Source of the DNA: Phyllobacterium sp. YR531
Lineage (GTDB): Bacteria; Pseudomonadota; Alphaproteobacteria; Rhizobiales; Rhizobiaceae
DNA: 64,000 nucleotides
NCBI RefSeq assembly: GCF_000282595.1
Contig: NZ_AKIZ01000035.1
Span: 248,001 to 312,000 of the forward strand
Direction: 5' to 3'
Shown: positions 56,067 through 64,000 of the stretch, one piece after another
How positions within the stretch are numbered: the first letter of the stretch is position 1
Layout of the letters: each line of letters opens with the position of its first letter
Notes under the pieces: model-generated
The model's input: the letters and a program-made list of their open reading frames with translations, nothing else
Databases searched by the model: none
What the model was told of the DNA's origin: nothing
Program-made: the position numbers and the translations under genes

Positions 56067-57169
56067 GGATTTCGCGTTCACCTTTGGCCATAGGCGCCTT
56101 TGTCCTCTCGGCAGTCTCACTGGTATTTTCGACAGGCGCTGACGTGCAAAGCACATTGTCCTATAGTGCTCCAATAGTCCTTTTTGCCGCCGCTGCTGTC
56201 GCGCTGTTTGCTTCAGCGTCCACTTCTTCCACGATTGCCCTGCTCGTTCTCGTTCACATCACGGCTTACAGCCTCATATCACTGCTTGGTTCGATGGGCC
56301 CGGCTGGTGCTGCGCTCGGTTACTGGTGCATGGTTATCGCCGCGTGGCTTCTGGCCTGGCTGAGCGTACAAAGGCTTGCCGGTTGGCGCCTTGCGTCTCC
56401 CGATGCGCAACGCCTGATAAATCTGGCATTGCCCGTCCTGTTCGGCGCGTGGCTGCTCATCCTTTGGGAAGTGATCGTGCGCGGTTTTGGCGTTCCGGCG
56501 ATCCTGCTGCCGCCACCGTCCATGATTGCCTCACGTATAGCGGCCTCGGTGCCGACGCTCTGGGCGGATTTTCAGCAGACCTATCTGAAGGCAGCAATTG
56601 CCGGCTATGTCATGGGCTGCGGTTCTGGTTTTCTTGCTGCGATCATTGTCGATCGTGTGCCCTTCCTGCGTAAAGGCCTATTGCCCATCGGCAATCTCGT
56701 CGCAGCTTTGCCTGTCGTCGGCATTGCTCCTATCATGGTCATGTGGTTCGGCTCCTACTGGCAGTCAAAGGCCGCTGTCGTTGTCATCATGACGTTCTTT
56801 CCCATGCTGGTGAATACTGTTGCCGGGCTTGCCGCTTCCGGAGCGATGGAGCGTGATCTGATGCGCACCTATGGCTCTAGCTATGGCCAGACATTGCTGA
56901 AACTCCGATTGCCTGCCGCGATGCCGTTTATTTTCAACGCATTGAAGATAAACTCGACGCTGGCGCTGATTGGCGCGATTGTTGCCGAGTTTTTTGGCTC
57001 ACCGATTGTCGGCATGGGCTTTCGCATATCGGCGGAGGTTGGCCGCATGAATGTCGATATGGTGTGGGCCGAGATATTCGTTGCCGCTCTTGCCGGTTCG
57101 CTTTCCTACGGGCTGATTACGCTTGTCGAAAGGGCCGTCACTTTCTGGCACCCTTCTTACAGGACTTGA
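56063..57169 (+). CDS. ABC transporter permease with N-terminal membrane extension
   Basis: 368 residues. The C-terminal 255 residues form a standard permease domain with the EAA loop DLMRTYGSSYGQTLLKLRLP. The first 115 residues add three or four extra hydrophobic helices (SPLAIGAFVLSAVSLVFSTG, VLFAAAAVALFASA, ALLVLVHITAYSLISLLG), which the partner permease lacks. It overlaps that gene by 4 bp. The extension may be structural; its role is unknown. Confidence 0.91.
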   Translation: MRISRSPLAIGAFVLSAVSLVFSTGADVQSTLSYSAPIVLFAAAAVALFASASTSSTIALLVLVHITAYSLISLLGSMGPAGAALGYWCMVIAAWLLAWLSVQRLAGWRLASPDAQRLINLALPVLFGAWLLILWEVIVRGFGVPAILLPPPSMIASRIAASVPTLWADFQQTYLKAAIAGYVMGCGSGFLAAIIVDRVPFLRKGLLPIGNLVAALPVVGIAPIMVMWFGSYWQSKAAVVVIMTFFPMLVNTVAGLAASGAMERDLMRTYGSSYGQTLLKLRLPAAMPFIFNALKINSTLALIGAIVAEFFGSPIVGMGFRISAEVGRMNVDMVWAEIFVAALAGSLSYGLITLVERAVTFWHPSYRT

Positions 57170-57208
57170 AAAACAACTTTAAAAACAAGAACAGAGGAGA
57201 ACTAAAAC

Positions 57209-58198
57209 GTGAAAAAAACCATTGCACTCTCGTTGGGGCTGGCCATCAGCACGCTCATGGCCGGCTCAGCGCTGGCGGCTGACAAGCTTACCCTCCAGCT
57301 CAAATGGGTCACACAGGGGCAGTTCGCCGGCTATTACGTTGCCAAAGACAAAGGCTTCTATGAAGAAGCAAACCTCGATGTAGAGATCAAACCGGGTGGG
57401 CCGGATGTAGCCCCTCCACAGGTCATCGCCGGCGGCGGGGCCGACGTGGTGGTTGACTGGATGCCGTCTGCGCTTGCAACGCGCGAAAAGGGCCTGCCTC
57501 TCGTCAATATTGCGCAGCCTTTCAAACGCTCCGGCATGATGCTGACCTGCCGCAAGGAAACCGGTATTACAAAGCCCGAAGATTTCAAGGGCAAGACACT
57601 CGGCGTATGGTTTGGCGGCAATGAATATCCATTCCTGTCATGGATGAACCATCTCGGTCTCAAGACCGATGGAGGGCCGGAAGGCGTTACAGTTCTCAAG
57701 CAGGGCTTCAATGTTGATCCATTGATCCAGAAACAGGCCGACTGCATTTCCACCATGACCTATAATGAATATTGGCAGGTCATTGATGCAGGCATTCCGG
57801 AAGATCAGCTCGTGACCTTCAAATATGAGGACGAGAAGGTAGCAACGCTCGAAGACGGCCTTTATGTCCTGCAGAAGAGCCTCGACGATCCGGCAATGGT
57901 TGAAAAGTTGGCACGTTTCGTCAAGGCCTCGATGAAGGGCTGGGAATATGCCCGCGCCAATCCTGATGAAGCCGCGACCATTGTCCTCGACAATGATGCG
58001 AGCGGCGCTCAGACCGAAAAGCATCAGAAGCGCATGGTTGCTGAAATCAACAAGCTGACCGAAGGTTCAGATGGTGTGCTTGATACAGCTGCTGCCGACC
58101 GCACAGTTGAAACCTTGCTCGGTGGTGGTTCGGACCCGGTAATCACCAAGAAGCCGGAAGGCGCTTGGACGACTAAGGTTACCGACGCAGCGAAGTAA
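57209..58198 (+). CDS. ABC transporter substrate-binding protein (NMT1/THI5-like)
   Basis: 329 residues. A Sec signal (LGLAISTLMAGSALAAD) exports it to the periplasm. The mature part starts KLTLQLKWVTQGQFAGYYVA, the NMT1/THI5-like pattern found in binders of pyrimidine-type ligands such as HMP precursors. The locus suggests uracil, thymine or a nucleoside as ligand. GTG 57209 follows AGAGGAGA. A 38-bp gap separates it from the permease gene. It is the last gene of the operon. Confidence 0.92.
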   Translation: MKKTIALSLGLAISTLMAGSALAADKLTLQLKWVTQGQFAGYYVAKDKGFYEEANLDVEIKPGGPDVAPPQVIAGGGADVVVDWMPSALATREKGLPLVNIAQPFKRSGMMLTCRKETGITKPEDFKGKTLGVWFGGNEYPFLSWMNHLGLKTDGGPEGVTVLKQGFNVDPLIQKQADCISTMTYNEYWQVIDAGIPEDQLVTFKYEDEKVATLEDGLYVLQKSLDDPAMVEKLARFVKASMKGWEYARANPDEAATIVLDNDASGAQTEKHQKRMVAEINKLTEGSDGVLDTAAADRTVETLLGGGSDPVITKKPEGAWTTKVTDAAK

Positions 58199-58202
58199 GG
58201 CT

Positions 58203-58379
58203 CTTATCTCCCCCCTTGTGGGGGAGAAAGGGTTTTCTTGGATTTAGCTTTTTGGCTAAATCCTTAGAAAAGCCAAGAGAGGGGGTAATAAATTATGAAT
58301 CCCCTCTCTTGCGATTTCTAGCACTTAGCAAGAGCTAAGATGCTGAAATCACATTCTCTCCCACAAAGGGGAGAGATAA
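58203..58379. repeat. Nested-hairpin intergenic element
   Basis: Outer arms (58203-58227 and 58355-58379) are imperfect inverted copies of the Rhizobiales repeat TCTCCCCC-TTGTGGGGGAGA. Inside are GGATTTAGC/GCTAAATCC (58240-58248, 58255-58263), CAAGAGAGGGG/CCCCTCTCTTG (58274-58284, 58301-58311) and CTTAGC/GCTAAG (58324-58329, 58334-58339). It fills the gap between the convergent binding-protein gene and ilvD and may end both transcripts. Confidence 0.7.
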
Positions 58380-58397
58380 CGCGCGTAGCGCTTCACC

Positions 58398-60251
58398 TTA
58401 CTCCCAATGATCAGGGATTTGCCTCACAGCGCCACGGGCAGCGCTGGTTGCCATCGCACCATAGGCACGAAGTGCGGTCGTAATCTTGCGCTTGCGCTTT
58501 TCCTCGGGCTTCCAGGCTGCTGTGCCCTTGGCTTCCATATGGGCACGCCGATCAGCAATAACGGCATCATCAACAGCAAGGTGAATCTTGCGGTTCGGGA
58601 TGTCGATATCGATAACATCGCCTTCCTGCACCAGACCGATCAAGCCGCCTTCGGCGGCTTCCGGAGAAACGTGGCCGATTGAAAGGCCGGATGATCCGCC
58701 GGAGAAGCGTCCATCAGTGATGAGGGCGCAGGCTTTGCCGAGGCCCTTTGATTTCAGATAGCTGGTTGGATAAAGCATTTCCTGCATGCCGGGGCCGCCA
58801 CGCGGACCCTCATAACGGATCAGCACAATATCACCAGGCTTGACCCCACCATTCAAAATACCCAACACAGCGCTGTCCTGGCTCTCGAAAATCCGGGCAG
58901 GGCCGGAGAACTTCAGGATCGACTCATCGACGCCTGCGGTTTTGACGATACAGCCATCCTCCGCAAGGTTGCCGTAAAGCACCGCCAGACCGCCATCCTT
59001 GGAATAGGCATGTTCCGCATTGCGGATGACGCCCTTTTCGCGGTCCAGATCAACATCCGCGAAGCGGCGGTCCTGACTGAATGCGACCTGTGTTGGCACG
59101 CCGCCAGGAGCCGCCTTGAAGAAATCATGAACAGACTGGTTCTTGCTGCGTACAACATCCCAGCGATCAAGCGCCGCACCAAGATTGGCGGCGTGAACGG
59201 AATAGACCGAGGTATCGAGCAGACCCGCACGATCAAGCTCGCCGAGAATGCCCATGACGCCGCCCGCGTGATGCACGTCTTCCATATGCACATTGGCAAC
59301 AGCAGGAGCAACCTTGCAAAGCACCGGCACGCGGCGCGACAGCCGGTCGATATCACTCATGGTGAAATCGACTTCACCCTCATGCGCGGCCGCAAGCAGA
59401 TGCAGAACCGTATTTGTTGATCCGCCCATGGCAATGTCGAGCGTCATGGCGTTCTCGAAAGCAGCAAACGACGCGATGGAGCGCGGAAGCGCAGTCTCAT
59501 CATCCTGCTCGTAATAACGGCGGGCCAGATCAACAACCAGATGTCCGGCTTCAACGAAAAGGCGGCGGCGATCCGCATGGGTTGCCAGTGTCGAGCCATT
59601 GCCCGGCAAGGAAAGCCCGAGTGCCTCGGTAAGGCAGTTCATCGAATTGGCGGTAAACATGCCGGAGCAGGAACCGCAGGTGGGGCAGGCGGAACGCTCA
59701 ATAGCCGTTACTTCCTCATCGGAAATGCGGTCATCGGCGGCTGCGACCATGGCATCGACCAGATCGAGCTTCTTTTCCTTGTCTTCCCAGACAACCTTGC
59801 CGGCTTCCATAGGGCCACCGGAAACGAAAACGACAGGGATGTTCAAGCGCAAAGCTGCCATGAGCATACCGGGCGTGATCTTGTCGCAGTTGGAAATGCA
59901 GACCATGGCATCGGCACAATGGGCGTTGACCATATACTCGACACTGTCGGCAATGATTTCGCGCGATGGCAGCGAATAGAGCATGCCATCATGTCCCATG
60001 GCGATGCCGTCATCGACCGCAATCGTGTTGAATTCCTTGGCGACGCCACCTGCGCTTTCGATTTCGCGCGCCACAAGCTGGCCAAGATCCTTCAGATGCA
60101 CATGTCCCGGCACAAACTGCGTGAACGAATTCACCACGGCAATAATTGGCTTGCCGAAGTCCTCGTCCTTCATGCCGGTTGCGCGCCATAGGCCGCGGGC
60201 ACCGGCCATGTTGCGGCCATGTGTGGTTGTACGTGAACGATAGGGCGGCAT
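58398..60251 (-). CDS. ilvD: Dihydroxy-acid dehydratase
   Basis: 617 residues, full length for the [4Fe-4S] IlvD type. Fe-S cysteines are seen in [13 protein letters not shown] and [20 protein letters not shown]. Also present are [19 protein letters not shown]-like [13 protein letters not shown] and [20 protein letters not shown]. It dehydrates dihydroxy-isovalerate and -methylvalerate in branched-chain amino acid synthesis. It is a single gene on the minus strand, convergent with the ABC operon. Confidence 0.97.
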   Translation of the reverse strand: MPPYRSRTTTHGRNMAGARGLWRATGMKDEDFGKPIIAVVNSFTQFVPGHVHLKDLGQLVAREIESAGGVAKEFNTIAVDDGIAMGHDGMLYSLPSREIIADSVEYMVNAHCADAMVCISNCDKITPGMLMAALRLNIPVVFVSGGPMEAGKVVWEDKEKKLDLVDAMVAAADDRISDEEVTAIERSACPTCGSCSGMFTANSMNCLTEALGLSLPGNGSTLATHADRRRLFVEAGHLVVDLARRYYEQDDETALPRSIASFAAFENAMTLDIAMGGSTNTVLHLLAAAHEGEVDFTMSDIDRLSRRVPVLCKVAPAVANVHMEDVHHAGGVMGILGELDRAGLLDTSVYSVHAANLGAALDRWDVVRSKNQSVHDFFKAAPGGVPTQVAFSQDRRFADVDLDREKGVIRNAEHAYSKDGGLAVLYGNLAEDGCIVKTAGVDESILKFSGPARIFESQDSAVLGILNGGVKPGDIVLIRYEGPRGGPGMQEMLYPTSYLKSKGLGKACALITDGRFSGGSSGLSIGHVSPEAAEGGLIGLVQEGDVIDIDIPNRKIHLAVDDAVIADRRAHMEAKGTAAWKPEEKRKRKITTALRAYGAMATSAARGAVRQIPDHWE

Positions 60252-60391
60252 TTTAAAACTATCCTGATAGTGAATTGCGAAAGAACCAGTCTATAGAAGA
60301 ACTGCTTCCCAAGCAAAGAATGGAATTTTGTTACCCGAATGAGGCTGTTTTATTGCACTCATTACATAGGGGACATCATTATCGCATGAAA

Positions 60392-60408
60392 CGAGACGTA
60401 ATGTCTCG
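60392..60408 (-). terminator. Hairpin after the RAM-domain gene
   Basis: CGAGAC (60392-60397) pairs with GTCTCG (60403-60408) around 5 nt. On the minus strand it is followed by TTTCAT, a short T-run. It lies 28 nt beyond the stop of the small regulator gene. Confidence 0.5.
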
Positions 60409-60436
60409 GTTGTCACGTTAAAATCGCCGCGGGTTG

Positions 60437-60673
60437 TCAAAATGCCGTGAAGGTCATGGTCGTGAGCGAGCGCGCTATGCCTTGAATGTCGAGGACATTG
60501 TCATTGATGAACTTGCCGACATCCTGATCTTCGGGAATGTAAATCTTGGCCAGCAGGTCAAAGTTGCCGCTGGTGGAGTAGAGTTCCGAGACGATTTCGC
60601 GCTCGAACAGGGCAGCTGCCACTTCATAGGTTTTACCGGGAAAGCATTGCAGCTGCAGGAATACGGGTTTCAT
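60437..60673 (-). CDS. Stand-alone Lrp/AsnC ligand-binding (RAM) domain protein
   Basis: 78 residues. The pattern VFLQLQCFPGKTYEVAAALF, SELYSTSGNFDLLAKIYIPE and a closing RSLTTMTFTAF is the RAM domain of Lrp/AsnC regulators without the helix-turn-helix. Such proteins bind amino acids and can form mixed assemblies with full Lrp proteins. Its position upstream of ilvD on the same strand, 185 bp away, makes a link to branched-chain amino acids attractive, but this is inference. Confidence 0.88.
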   Translation of the reverse strand: MKPVFLQLQCFPGKTYEVAAALFEREIVSELYSTSGNFDLLAKIYIPEDQDVGKFINDNVLDIQGIARSLTTMTFTAF

Positions 60674-61015
60674 CTATATGCTCCGGAGGGACTGTTTTAT
60701 CTGCCCTAGCCTATTGGGGTTGCGCGGGCAGCGCAATGTTCACCCGGTCCAAAACGCATTGCGCGCCGACTTATTGCATACTTCTAATAAAAAGTGATCA
60801 AGTAAGGGAGTGCGGGAAATACCCCATATTGTGGCGATATGGACACAACGCCAGCGAGCATGGGGTTGGTGTTGGTCTTTGCGGGTTGGCCTGTATGAAT
60901 CACCATGTTATCGTTTTCTTAAGCTAGAGAGGCGAATTTTAACGATCACAGGATATGGCGTAATCATACCTGTTGGTTTGTGTCACTTTGTTTGAGTTAG
61001 GGATTTTACTGGTTG
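60674..61015. other. 342-bp divergent region upstream of tamA
   Basis: No gene, RNA or convincing promoter recognised. Small frames here lack ribosome sites and family resemblance. It carries the promoters of the RAM-domain gene and of tamA. Confidence 0.4.
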
Positions 61016-62944
61016 ATGGACTTCAAGCGCCCACAGGCCAGTTTGTTTGCCGCCGCTTTGCTGGCTTGCTCAGCCCTCGTATCGCCTGCGCATGCGTTCG
61101 ATATTTTTGGCATTCATCTTTGGGGTGAAAAGAAGGAAGACGATGCGGATTCCGTCATCGCCGACCCGCAAAAATATACGGTAGAGATCGCCAACGAAGA
61201 AAACGAAGAGACCAAGAAGCTTGTCGAAGGGGCTTCCGGTCTTTTCGCCGACAAGGAAAAGCCTGCCTCTGGCGCTGCTGGGCTTCTCGCAAAAGCCCGA
61301 GGCGATTACCGCCGTATTCTTGGCGCGCTTTATGCCGATGGCCGCTATGGCGGTAATATCAGCATCAAGGTGGACGGCCGCGAGGCCAGTGATCTGCCTC
61401 CTGATACTGTTTTGCCTGAAACTGCAACAGTGGCGATTTCGGTCGATCCCGGCCCGCAATTTCTTTTCTCCACCGCGCGCATCAAAAACGTCGCGCCGCC
61501 GCCAGTGGACAGGAAAGACATTGTCGACCTGCCGGAGAAACAGGGATTTGCAGTTGGAGAGGTTGCCCGATCAACCGCCATCGTAAAGGCTGAGCGTCTA
61601 GCCGTCGATGCATGGCGCGAGCAGGGGCACCCCAAAGCGAAGATTGTTTCGCGCGAAGTTACCGCCGATCATGACAACAGCAAAGTTGATGCGACCATCG
61701 ACGTTGATCCGGGTCGCCGTGCATCCTTCGGCCAGACACAAGTTACCGGCACTGAGCGCATGGACCCGGAGTTTGTTGCTTTCATCACTGGGCTTGAACC
61801 CGGCCGGGAATATGATCCCGACGAGATAGAGCGCGCCAAGAAACGCCTGTCGCGTCTTGAGGTGTTCCGGTCTGCCCGTATTGAAGAAGCAGACGCCATC
61901 ACAAGCGATGGGCTTTTGCCGATAACCGTTGCCGTACAGGAACAGAAACTGCGCCGGTTCGGCGTCGGCGGCAGCTACTCGACACTGGACGGGGCAGGCT
62001 TCGAAACCTATTGGCAGCACCGCAATCTCTTCGGCCGTGCTGAACGTCTGCGTTTTGATGCCAAGGTTGGCGGTATTGGCGGACAGTCCTACGATCCGCA
62101 GGATTACAATTACATGTTGGGTGTCAGCTTCACCAAGCCCGGCGTCTGGACTCCCGATACAGATTTCATTTCTTCGCTGATTGGCGAGCGCAAGGTACTT
62201 GATGCCTATACGCAGACATCAGTCACTGCTGAAGCCGGGCTGACCCATATCTTCTCGGACGAACTTTCCGGTAAACTGACGGCAATTGTTTCCAAGTCAA
62301 ACTTTGAAGATGATTTTTTCGACAGCCGCGATTTTCTCACCGTTGGTGTGCTCGGCGGCCTGACCTATGATAGCCGAGACAGCAAGGTCGATCCCAAGAA
62401 CGGCTACTATCTCGAAGGGTTGTTGTCGCCGTTCTACGAAGTCGAGTACGGCAATTTCGCCACCAAGTTTACGGCTGAAGGCCGCACCTATTACGGCTTT
62501 GGAGCCGAGGATCGCTTTGTCCTCGCCGGACGCCTGAAGCTCGGTTCCATTGTCGGTGCTGAAATTGGCGAGCTTCCGCCGGATCAATTGTTCTTCGCTG
62601 GCGGTGGCGGTTCCGTACGCGGTTATGCCTATCGCAATATTGGCGTGAATGTCAGTCGCGATGGCGATGATTATGTGATCGGTGGCCGCTCGCTTATCGA
62701 AAGCTCAGTGGAAGCCCGTGTGCGATTCACCGATACAATTGGTGCGGTGGCCTTTGTTGATGCCGGTTATGTCGGTGAAGAGTCGTTCCCGGATTTTGCC
62801 GAGGACATGCGCCTCGGCGTGGGTGCGGGCATAAGGTATAATACCGGCCTTGGTCCGATCCGGCTTGATGTCGCCGTACCGCTTGACCGGACCGATGACG
62901 ACCCCAGTTTTGCATTCTACGTTGGCATAGGACAGGCGTTTTGA
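61016..62944 (+). CDS. tamA: Outer-membrane assembly protein TamA
   Basis: 642 residues. A signal peptide (ASLFAAALLACSALVSPAHAF) is followed by POTRA domains (about 60-290, for example VSREVTADHDNSKVDATIDV and GREYDPDEIERAKKRLSRLE). The C-terminal half is a BamA-like 16-strand barrel with GGSYSTLDGAGFETYWQHRN, the RGY motif in GGGGSVRGYAYRNIGV and a final strand ending in Phe (FAFYVGIGQAF). It works with TamB to insert outer-membrane proteins. I use ATG 61016; TTG 61013 is also possible. It overlaps tamB. Confidence 0.93.
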   Translation: MDFKRPQASLFAAALLACSALVSPAHAFDIFGIHLWGEKKEDDADSVIADPQKYTVEIANEENEETKKLVEGASGLFADKEKPASGAAGLLAKARGDYRRILGALYADGRYGGNISIKVDGREASDLPPDTVLPETATVAISVDPGPQFLFSTARIKNVAPPPVDRKDIVDLPEKQGFAVGEVARSTAIVKAERLAVDAWREQGHPKAKIVSREVTADHDNSKVDATIDVDPGRRASFGQTQVTGTERMDPEFVAFITGLEPGREYDPDEIERAKKRLSRLEVFRSARIEEADAITSDGLLPITVAVQEQKLRRFGVGGSYSTLDGAGFETYWQHRNLFGRAERLRFDAKVGGIGGQSYDPQDYNYMLGVSFTKPGVWTPDTDFISSLIGERKVLDAYTQTSVTAEAGLTHIFSDELSGKLTAIVSKSNFEDDFFDSRDFLTVGVLGGLTYDSRDSKVDPKNGYYLEGLLSPFYEVEYGNFATKFTAEGRTYYGFGAEDRFVLAGRLKLGSIVGAEIGELPPDQLFFAGGGGSVRGYAYRNIGVNVSRDGDDYVIGGRSLIESSVEARVRFTDTIGAVAFVDAGYVGEESFPDFAEDMRLGVGAGIRYNTGLGPIRLDVAVPLDRTDDDPSFAFYVGIGQAF

Positions 62945-64000
62945 TCCGGATTCTTGCAACCCTTCTCCTGCTTCTTATTGTTGGCCCGTCTGTGGCGCAA
63001 TCACCTGCGCCTGCCAGTCCCGAAGCCGAGAAGTCGTATTTTCTGAGCTTTGTTGAAAACCAGCTTTCGACACCCAATCGCCAGATCGTGATTTCCGATA
63101 TTCAAGGCGTGCTTTCCTCAGAAGCGAATATTGGCAGCATCACTGTCGCCGACCGTGAAGGTATCTGGCTCAAAGTCACCAATGCCAAGATTGTCTGGAG
63201 CCGCCTTGCATTGCTGCGTGGCCGGCTGGATATCAATACGCTGGCTGCGGACAGTATCGATGTCATGCGCAAGCCATTGCCGGATGAAAGCCTGCCATCG
63301 CCGGAAGCAAAAGGCTTCAGCCTGCCGGAATTGCCGCTGGCAGTCATTCTGCAGGAATTGAAGATCGGCCGTGTCGCTTTTGGCGATACGGTTTTTGGTC
63401 TGAAATCCGAGATTTCCGCCGCAGGTAACCTGACGCTTGATGGTGGTTCGCTCGATTCCAATCTGCAGATCAAGCGGCTCGATGGTCCCGGTGGTGATTT
63501 CAGCATCAAGGCAGCCTATGCCAATGAAAGCCAGCAGCTCGAGCTCGATCTTTCGCTGAACGAGCCAGCCAATGGTATCATGGCGAACCTTCTCAATATT
63601 GAAGGCCGCCCGCCTGTCATTATGGCTCTCAAGGGCTCCGGTCCGTTAAGTGATCTTGCTTTGCAACTGACGTTGGATGCAGCGGGGAAACGCGTCCTCA
63701 CCGGCAACACCAAGATCGACAGGCAAGCCGATGGGCTTGGCTTCAAGACGACGCTGGATGGCGAAGTCGCAGCGCTGATACCACCAGTTTTCCGGGATTT
63801 CTTTGGCAATGATACCGCTCTGATATTCAATGGTGTTGTGCGGGATGCTGGCGGCTTTGCCCTTGATCGCCTCAACATCAAAAGCAATGCGCTCGTTGTT
63901 GATGCGACAGGCGAGACCACGAATGACGGTTTTTTGCGTAGTCTCAAAGTCGACGCAACGATTGCTGACCCAACAGGCAAGAAGGTTATCCTGCCCGTTG
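62941..64000 (+). CDS. tamB: Translocation and assembly module TamB (5' part)
   Basis: An open frame runs from TTG 62941 to the right edge, 353 codons. It starts with a hydrophobic signal/anchor (LATLLLLLIVGPSVAQ), then IVISDIQGVLSSEANIGSIT and repeated beta-rich units (LDINTLAADSIDVM, LPELPLAVILQELKIGRVAFG) typical of the AsmA/TamB N-terminus. The TTGA overlap with the tamA stop sets the start. TamB spans the periplasm and acts with TamA. The C-terminal DUF490 domain lies outside the window. Confidence 0.9.
   Translation, partial: MIRILATLLLLLIVGPSVAQSPAPASPEAEKSYFLSFVENQLSTPNRQIVISDIQGVLSSEANIGSITVADREGIWLKVTNAKIVWSRLALLRGRLDINTLAADSIDVMRKPLPDESLPSPEAKGFSLPELPLAVILQELKIGRVAFGDTVFGLKSEISAAGNLTLDGGSLDSNLQIKRLDGPGGDFSIKAAYANESQQLELDLSLNEPANGIMANLLNIEGRPPVIMALKGSGPLSDLALQLTLDAAGKRVLTGNTKIDRQADGLGFKTTLDGEVAALIPPVFRDFFGNDTALIFNGVVRDAGGFALDRLNIKSNALVVDATGETTNDGFLRSLKVDATIADPTGKKVILPV

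Noticed and set aside
58203-58379. Mobile element with its own transposase
   Set aside because: Only 177 bp of inverted repeats and hairpins, with no coding frame; better described as a structured intergenic repeat.

Overview
The window looks like chromosomal DNA of an alphaproteobacterium of the order Rhizobiales, most likely Brucellaceae (Brucella/Ochrobactrum group or a close relative). The basis is gene content and order read from protein sequence: hrcA-grpE beside rph-VOC-rdgB-hemW-rsmI-yraN, the cysG-DUF2849-cysI-cysH-DUF934 sulfur operon, an Hsp20-DUF1150 pair, and Rhizobiales-type intergenic repeats. I saw no rRNA or tRNA gene, transposase, integrase, phage gene or CRISPR array.

Layout. 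(1) 1-17 kb is a patchwork of short transcription units for stress and detoxification: NIPSNAP protein with a divergent TetR regulator, a small haem-copper-oxidase-like membrane protein, a DMT exporter, OsmC, SDR, two tandem epoxide-hydrolase-like Tat-exported alpha/beta hydrolases (one broken by an in-frame TGA), DUF3095, a secreted hydrolase, DipZ, Ohr with convergent OhrR, a zeta-class GST with a two-component system, and a gamma-glutamyltransferase-family protein. (2) 16.7-20 kb is a copper module: Dabb protein, CueR and a YHS-type CopA with a clear CueR promoter. (3) 20-31.6 kb holds housekeeping genes: Ada-like alkyltransferase, DUF2244, nth, EI24 protein, PfkB kinase, TRIC-like channel, grpE, hrcA, rph, VOC, rdgB, hemW, rsmI, yraN. 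(4) 31.9-38.1 kb is assimilatory sulfate reduction (cysG, DUF2849, cysI, cysH, DUF934), followed closely by a ferredoxin reductase and a [2Fe-2S] ferredoxin that could supply electrons to CysI. (5) 38.1-46 kb: nucleoside hydrolase, Hsp20-DUF1150 with an RpoH-like promoter, pncB, and an RND efflux pair. (6) 46.2-58.2 kb is a complete reductive pyrimidine catabolic locus: PreT/PreA (dihydropyrimidine dehydrogenase), RutR-type regulator, omega-aminotransferase, N-carbamoyl-beta-alanine amidohydrolase, dihydropyrimidinase, and a four-gene NMT1-type ABC importer. (7) 58.4-64 kb: ilvD, a stand-alone RAM-domain protein, tamA, and the start of tamB, which runs off the window.

How the parts work together. 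The pyrimidine locus reads as a whole pathway: import, ring reduction (PreTA), ring opening (HydA), decarbamoylation (PydC-like) and beta-alanine transamination. RutR-like boxes lie in front of both preT and the aminotransferase. The dipZ and ohr genes share a two-part upstream motif with identical internal spacing and nearly identical distance to the start codon, suggesting a common thiol/peroxide-stress promoter. Two related hairpin elements bracket preTA exactly. I found no radically new system. The best candidates for new observations are the dipZ/ohr motif, the RutR control of a reductive (not Rut) pathway, the single-base nonsense hydrolase, and several structured intergenic elements.
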